Position numbers and translations under genes: made by a program
The notes under the pieces: generated by a model
Seen by the model: the letters and a program-made list of their open reading frames with translations, nothing else
What the model was told of the DNA's origin: nothing
The model's database searches: none
Shown here: piece by piece, positions 57,303-64,000 of the stretch
Numbering within the stretch: position 1 is the stretch's first letter
How the letters are laid out: every line of letters starts with the position of its first letter
From: Acidobacteriota bacterium
GTDB taxonomy: Bacteria; Acidobacteriota; Blastocatellia; RBC074
Reading direction: 5' to 3'
Assembly (NCBI GenBank): GCA_016710075.1
Contig: JADJLO010000005.1
Span: 62,001-126,000 of the forward strand
Length of the DNA stretch: 64,000 nt

Positions 57303-59162
57303 TTATTGATTAACGACTTCAATGGTGATTGTTCGCTGGCCTGAGATGACGAAGTCGGCCGGCGAGAGTTCTTTTTCAAGGATGACCGCTGAACGCATGA
57401 GCGTATAGCCGCCTACGGTGCGGTCTGAGCCGAGCGTTGCCAGAACCGAGGGAGGCAGGCTGGGCATCTCTTCGTTTTTGATCAGGGCGCCGCTTTCGGA
57501 GCGCGCGAGTCTGACGTAGAGCCTGTCCGATTTACGGATCTTGTTCAATTCCCGGACGAGCTGGTCGACAGACTTTGCGGTAAAGCCGCTTCTGGGATCG
57601 GACGACTGCATCGAGTTGCCGTCCCCGACGATGATCTGCAGCTTTCCGAGAGGCGCATCGAGCGGAATCTCTATCGGAATGTGCTCGACATATTCACCGC
57701 CGCCGTCAGTGCGCGCGAATGCCTGGACTCCAATTTTATCGCCGCGGCGAACCTCTGTCCTATCGACCCAGATGCGATCGAGCTGGCCTGTGCTTCTGGC
57801 ATCGCGCGAGGTGATGTCGTAGACGATCTTTTCGAATTTGATATCCTTGAAGCCGCTGTTGAAGAGGACCGAAATCGGCAGCGATGCAGAAAGCCCGGCT
57901 GCAATCGGCCCGTTGATCGAAACGGAGAATCGAGATTCCAGATTGATCGCGGGCTGGTCCTTGAGCTTGATCGAGCTGCTAACCTGTATTGTCGAGTCGC
58001 CGATTGCCCGCTCAGTGGAGGTGATCGACGAGATGAGCATCATCTGAGTGAGAATCGGCGAGAGAAAACGATCGCTGACGATTTCGAAACGATAGGTCTT
58101 CTTCTCGCCGAGGCTCGTCTTCATATTGATCTCCATCGGGATCATATTGGGAGCCTGGCCGATCTCGCCGTAAATCCCTGTGGAGCGGTCACCGCGCATC
58201 GATCCCACCATATCAGTGGGGAAACTCAGCTTGAATGAATTCGCCTGCGATGACATGACGGTGACGACCTCGCCTTCGTGCATCGGGAAGTCAGAGACTC
58301 CGACAGAAAGAAAAGGGTGACCGAAAGCGTATACCTTGTCGCCGTCGCGGTAGGTCACCGTCCCGGCCGCCGCCAGCGAATAGTCCCCGCGAACCAGGGC
58401 CACAGCAATCGTCGATCCGGGTTTGAGCATCCCGGCGTCAGGCTTCCTGAGCACGGCATTCATCTCCGCCGCGCCGGATACTCCAGCGACAGGCAGAAAA
58501 CCAAGTGATTGAAATACGCCGGCGAATCTGGCCACGACTTCGGGAGCCACTCCCGTGATGGCAAGCGGTGTGGAGATCGGCATCAACACCTGCCCTGCCG
58601 TTGGAGACGCCACCGCCTGAGCGCCCGTCGGGCTGCCGAATCCTCTGACCATCTCGGCGAACTCACTCGAGTTTTGGTTGAGTGCGATTTCTGAAAAAGA
58701 GAATGAGCGCGGCTGCGGAGCCTGCTTCTGATCTTTTTGATCGCCGGCTTCCCTGTTCTCGAACAGATCGACCATCTGCTGTATCGGAGTGATGCCCGCT
58801 ATCGGGTCCTTGGCGAACTGATATCCAAAGGCAACGGCGCCCAGCAGCTTCCCGTCAATGTATACCGGGCTTCCGCTCATCCCGCCGAAAACGCCCGTAT
58901 GCTCAAGTTCATCTCCCAGCAGCTTTGACAGAACGGCGCTCTGCTTCGGATTCGGAAACCCCTTGAGAACCCCCAGTATCTCCAGCTCGAACTTCTTCGG
59001 CTCCGTGCCGACAAAGACCGTATATCCAATCGCCCGCATCCCCGGTTTTACCTGGTCGAGCGGAAAGAACTCTGTCTTCTGTGACGCTTTTGCGGCCGTC
59101 TGCGCAACAGCCGAGCTTCCAAAAACCAAAACAAACAGAAGCAGTAGAAAAATTCGCTTCAT
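57303..59162 (-). CDS. SpoIVB (S55) peptidase-domain secreted protein
   Basis: A 619-residue exported protein. After the signal peptide (FLLLLFVLVFGSSAVAQ) it has a SpoIVB-like serine peptidase domain: FFPLDQVKPGMRAIGYTVFVGTEPKKF, then TGVFGGMSGSPVYIDGKLLGAVAFGYQF with the nucleophile in GMSGSP, and a possible catalytic His in YAFGHPFL. SpoIVB in Bacillus is a sporulation signal peptidase; here there is no sign of sporulation, and related proteins are common in acidobacteria with unknown targets. The rest is beta-rich. Its start faces mobA across a 141-base spacer containing TTTCGT-type repeat DNA. Confidence 0.82.
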   Translation of the reverse strand: MKRIFLLLLFVLVFGSSAVAQTAAKASQKTEFFPLDQVKPGMRAIGYTVFVGTEPKKFELEILGVLKGFPNPKQSAVLSKLLGDELEHTGVFGGMSGSPVYIDGKLLGAVAFGYQFAKDPIAGITPIQQMVDLFENREAGDQKDQKQAPQPRSFSFSEIALNQNSSEFAEMVRGFGSPTGAQAVASPTAGQVLMPISTPLAITGVAPEVVARFAGVFQSLGFLPVAGVSGAAEMNAVLRKPDAGMLKPGSTIAVALVRGDYSLAAAGTVTYRDGDKVYAFGHPFLSVGVSDFPMHEGEVVTVMSSQANSFKLSFPTDMVGSMRGDRSTGIYGEIGQAPNMIPMEINMKTSLGEKKTYRFEIVSDRFLSPILTQMMLISSITSTERAIGDSTIQVSSSIKLKDQPAINLESRFSVSINGPIAAGLSASLPISVLFNSGFKDIKFEKIVYDITSRDARSTGQLDRIWVDRTEVRRGDKIGVQAFARTDGGGEYVEHIPIEIPLDAPLGKLQIIVGDGNSMQSSDPRSGFTAKSVDQLVRELNKIRKSDRLYVRLARSESGALIKNEEMPSLPPSVLATLGSDRTVGGYTLMRSAVILEKELSPADFVISGQRTITIEVVNQ

Positions 59163-59303
59163 AAATTACCTCTTTATTCGTAACTCGATACAGTCTGTGA
59201 ATATAGCACAACATTTTATGAAATAGACGAAACGGACGAAAGAGTCTATATTTCTGCTGGTTTGGCCTATTTTGTATGATTCGTAATCCTTTTATTTCAA
59301 TTT

Positions 59304-59939
59304 ATGTCAATTGACCAGACTACAAATTCACAAATCCGCTGCTTCATACAGGCGGGAGGCCGAAGTTCCCGTATGGGAGCAGACAAGGCCTGGCTCGATA
59401 TCGGCGGTCGTCCGATGATAGAGCGCGTTCTTGATGCGGCCGAAAAGATTTCACCCAGACCAGCAATCATTATCCATGCTGAAAATCCGAAATCCGAGAG
59501 ATACAGGCTTTTGGCGGAAGGTCGTGGGGCCGATCTGATTTTTGATCTCCACGACCATCGTGGACCGCTGGGCGGCATAGATACGGCTCTGAAAAACTGC
59601 CTTGCCGGTGAGGCGGCGCTGATACTCGCCTGCGACCTGCCGTTTATGACTCCTGAATTCCTTGCCCTGATCGCGAGGGTGCACCTTTCGGAAGGCAATG
59701 ATCTGACGATCCCCGTCGATCGGAACGGCCGACTGCAGGCTCTGGCAGCCATCTATTCCAACTCCTGCCTGCCTCAAATTGAAAAGATGCTGGCAGAAGA
59801 CATCCTCAAGGTTGCCCGGCTCTGCCCGCTGGTAAGAAGCCGCAGAGTGGAATTCAGTGAATTCTCTCACCTGCCCAATGCCGGAAGCCTGTTAACCAAC
59901 GTCAACTCTCCGGAAGACTATTCGGCAATTTCCGCTTGA
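59304..59939 (+). CDS. mobA: Molybdenum cofactor guanylyltransferase
   Basis: A 211-residue nucleotidyltransferase that joins GMP to molybdopterin to make the guanine-dinucleotide cofactor. The N-terminal signature is FIQAGGRSSRMGADKAWLDIGGRPMIERVL, followed by DLHDHRGPLGGIDTAL and ACDLPFMTPEFL (metal-binding Asp). The C-terminal TNVNSPEDY is typical. The formate dehydrogenase at 32896 needs exactly this cofactor, although the genes are 24 kb apart. It stands alone between divergent and tandem genes. Confidence 0.9.
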   Translation: MSIDQTTNSQIRCFIQAGGRSSRMGADKAWLDIGGRPMIERVLDAAEKISPRPAIIIHAENPKSERYRLLAEGRGADLIFDLHDHRGPLGGIDTALKNCLAGEAALILACDLPFMTPEFLALIARVHLSEGNDLTIPVDRNGRLQALAAIYSNSCLPQIEKMLAEDILKVARLCPLVRSRRVEFSEFSHLPNAGSLLTNVNSPEDYSAISA

Positions 59940-60062
59940 AAGGGATCCCCGCGATCCGACACAGCATGAACGCCTCCGGCTCATCAACTTGCCATTGTTG
60001 ATTTGGTTTTCTACAATCAATCTTTTGGACTTATCACTAATTTCTCTACTGTTGTTCACCGT

Positions 60063-62897
<2,835 letters not shown>

Positions 62898-62915
62898 GAA
62901 GAAAAAAAACAGAGT

Positions 62916-63060
62916 ACGAAACAGACGAAATAAACGAAACAAACGAAAATATTGCGGGGGAATGATCGTACCAAAGCTTCCTAATAAACGTAATACCGGA
63001 ATAAATATATTACATTGACCATTTGCTCTTTTCGTCTGTTTCGTTTATTTCGTCTGTTTT
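62916..63060. repeat. Inverted TTTCGT-type repeats
   Basis: ACGAAACAGACGAAATAAACG (62916-62936 and onward) and its near-complement TTTCGTTTATTTCGTCTG (63040-63057) form arms of about 33 bases around an 80-base centre. A further TTTCGTAATC copy follows at 63066. The same family is at 29394-29437 and 59276-59297. The arms could fold in RNA at the end of uvrA. Confidence 0.65.
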
Positions 63061-63106
63061 TTTCCATTTCGTAATCTGTTTTTCCCTTTCGGAATTTGAT
63101 TATTCC

Positions 63107-63873
63107 ATGAAGATCTCGGCATCCATTATCGTCCGCAATGAAGAAGAGAATGTCGCCGCGTTGTGCGAGAACCTTTCGTGGGCGGACGAGATAGTCATCG
63201 TCGATTCGGATTCAACGGATCGGACGAAAGAGATTGCCCTTCGGTACACCGATAAAGTATTCAATCGAGAGTTTCGAGGATACAAGGACAAGCACGAATT
63301 TGCGGACTCGCAGACGACCGGCGACTGGATCTTCTGGATCGATGCGGACGAACGGCTCAATCCCGAGCTTCGCGAATCGATTGAACGGCTTCGCCAGCGC
63401 GATTCGGCGACTCTGCCCGACGGTTTCCGCATCGCGAGATTGACCGAATACCAGGGAAGGTGGATCAGGCATTCGGGGTGGTATCCCGACTATCAGATGC
63501 GGCTCTATCGAAAATCGGCGAGCTACTGGGATGGAGTCGCGCCGCATGAGACGGCGAGAGTTCGCGGATCGGTAGAGACGCTGACGGGTGAGTTCCTGCA
63601 TTACACCAAACGCAACCTGAGCGAGCATCACCGCGTCCTCGACGAATACACGACACTGGCAGCCGAGCACCTCTTCAACAATAAAAAGCGCATCCGGTCG
63701 ATAGACATTTCGTCCTTCCGATAGCTGCATTCATCCGGACCTTTCTGATCAAACAGGGGTTCAGGGACGGCGTCCCGGGATTGATCATTGCGATGTTTAC
63801 GGCTTACAGTGTCTTCCTGAAATTCGCCAAATTATGGGAGAAGAAACGGACTGAAGCTACTGTCGTAGAATGA
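63107..63873 (+). CDS. Family 2 glycosyltransferase, LPS-core type, frameshifted
   Basis: About 255 residues after restoring one base. It has the GT-A start MKISASIIVRNEEENVAALCENLSWADEIVIVDSDSTDRT, the metal-binding DADERLNPEL, DYQMRLYRKSASYWDGVAPHE and the WaaE/KdtX-like helical tail FIRTFLIKQGFRDGVPGLIIAMFTAYSVFLKFAKLWEKK. The tail is in another frame; a T run at 63708-63710 has lost one base and the frame as given stops at 63724. Such enzymes add a sugar, often a heptose-linked glucose, to lipopolysaccharide core at the inner membrane. The ATG at 63107 is preferred to upstream in-frame starts inside the repeat. Confidence 0.82.
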
Positions 63874-63894
63874 TGATCCATTCTGGAGGTTTGT

Positions 63895-64000
63895 ATGGCA
63901 AAACTGTTTGTTTGTTCGAATACGTTTGCGAAAGCTGTTTTGATCGCCGCGGTTCTTTCGATCATCTCCATTCAAATCAGCGCGGATAAATCCATGCCGG
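63895..64000 (+). CDS. Start of an exported protein, truncated by the window end
   Basis: An ATG with a strong GGAGG six bases upstream opens a frame of at least 35 residues: MAKLFVCSNTFAKAVLIAAV followed by a hydrophobic stretch ending ISADKS, typical of a signal peptide. It begins 21 bases after the glycosyltransferase. The function cannot be told. Confidence 0.6.
   Translation, partial: MAKLFVCSNTFAKAVLIAAVLSIISIQISADKSMP

Overview
The window looks like a chromosomal segment of a soil-type Gram-negative bacterium, most plausibly an acidobacterium (Blastocatellia-like). The clues are a very large TonB-dependent receptor with an N-terminal carboxypeptidase-regulatory domain, a SpoIVB-type (S55) secreted peptidase-like protein, PQQ-like and other beta-propeller proteins, an MtrB-like outer-membrane barrel, and a Crp/Fnr regulator with N-terminal cysteines. 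This is inferred from gene content; no rRNA, tRNA, CRISPR array, prophage or intact transposase was found.

Layout. 1-8.7 kb: the tail of a Mg2+ P-type ATPase, a secreted PQQ-like propeller protein, a frameshifted metallophosphoesterase, an EamA transporter, a small zinc ribbon, two divergent MlaF-like ABC ATPases (one lacking key catalytic residues), a decayed M24 peptidase and a secreted MetX-like hydrolase. 8.9-29.3 kb: an almost entirely minus-strand catabolic region. A trans-4-hydroxyproline pathway (epimerase, FAD and 2Fe-2S dehydrogenase subunits, NAD/FAD 2Fe-2S subunit, DapA-like deaminase) is split in two by a 15-kb inositol locus: iolB, iolC, a Cgl0159-like aldolase, an IolD-IolG fusion, a TonB receptor, an unknown secreted protein, a zinc dehydrogenase, an internally deleted iolE and a sugar ABC importer. 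A 285-bp MITE-like element sits at one boundary. 29.5-31.7 kb: umuDC with an unusual UmuD, plus a small HTH protein. 31.9-38.4 kb: an L,D-transpeptidase, a Cys-type formate dehydrogenase, PfkA, a coiled-coil protein and an aminotransferase carrying a 4x HPGG repeat.

38.8-45.4 kb: a multiheme electron-transfer locus. It has a decaheme MtrA/DmsE-like cytochrome, an MtrB/PioB-like barrel, a monoheme cytochrome and a CbcL-like protein with eleven CXXCH motifs fused to a membrane cytochrome b. A convergent Crp/Fnr regulator follows, and a perfect TGTGA-N6-TCACA site lies upstream. Together these could move electrons between the quinone pool and the outside of the cell. Formate dehydrogenase and MobA (bis-MGD synthesis, 59.3 kb) may feed the same chain. 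45.9-54.3 kb: a heat-shock island (hsp20, clpB, grpE, groEL, clpC). 54.5-64 kb: secreted proteins, an S55 peptidase-like protein, mobA, uvrA, a glycosyltransferase and the start of a secreted protein.

At least ten genes carry single-base frameshifts in short homopolymers, including groEL and clpB. Most of these are probably sequence errors and not decay, so coordinates of frameshifted genes span the restored gene. Several families of palindromic repeats lie in the intergenic DNA, often touching the stop codon of a gene.
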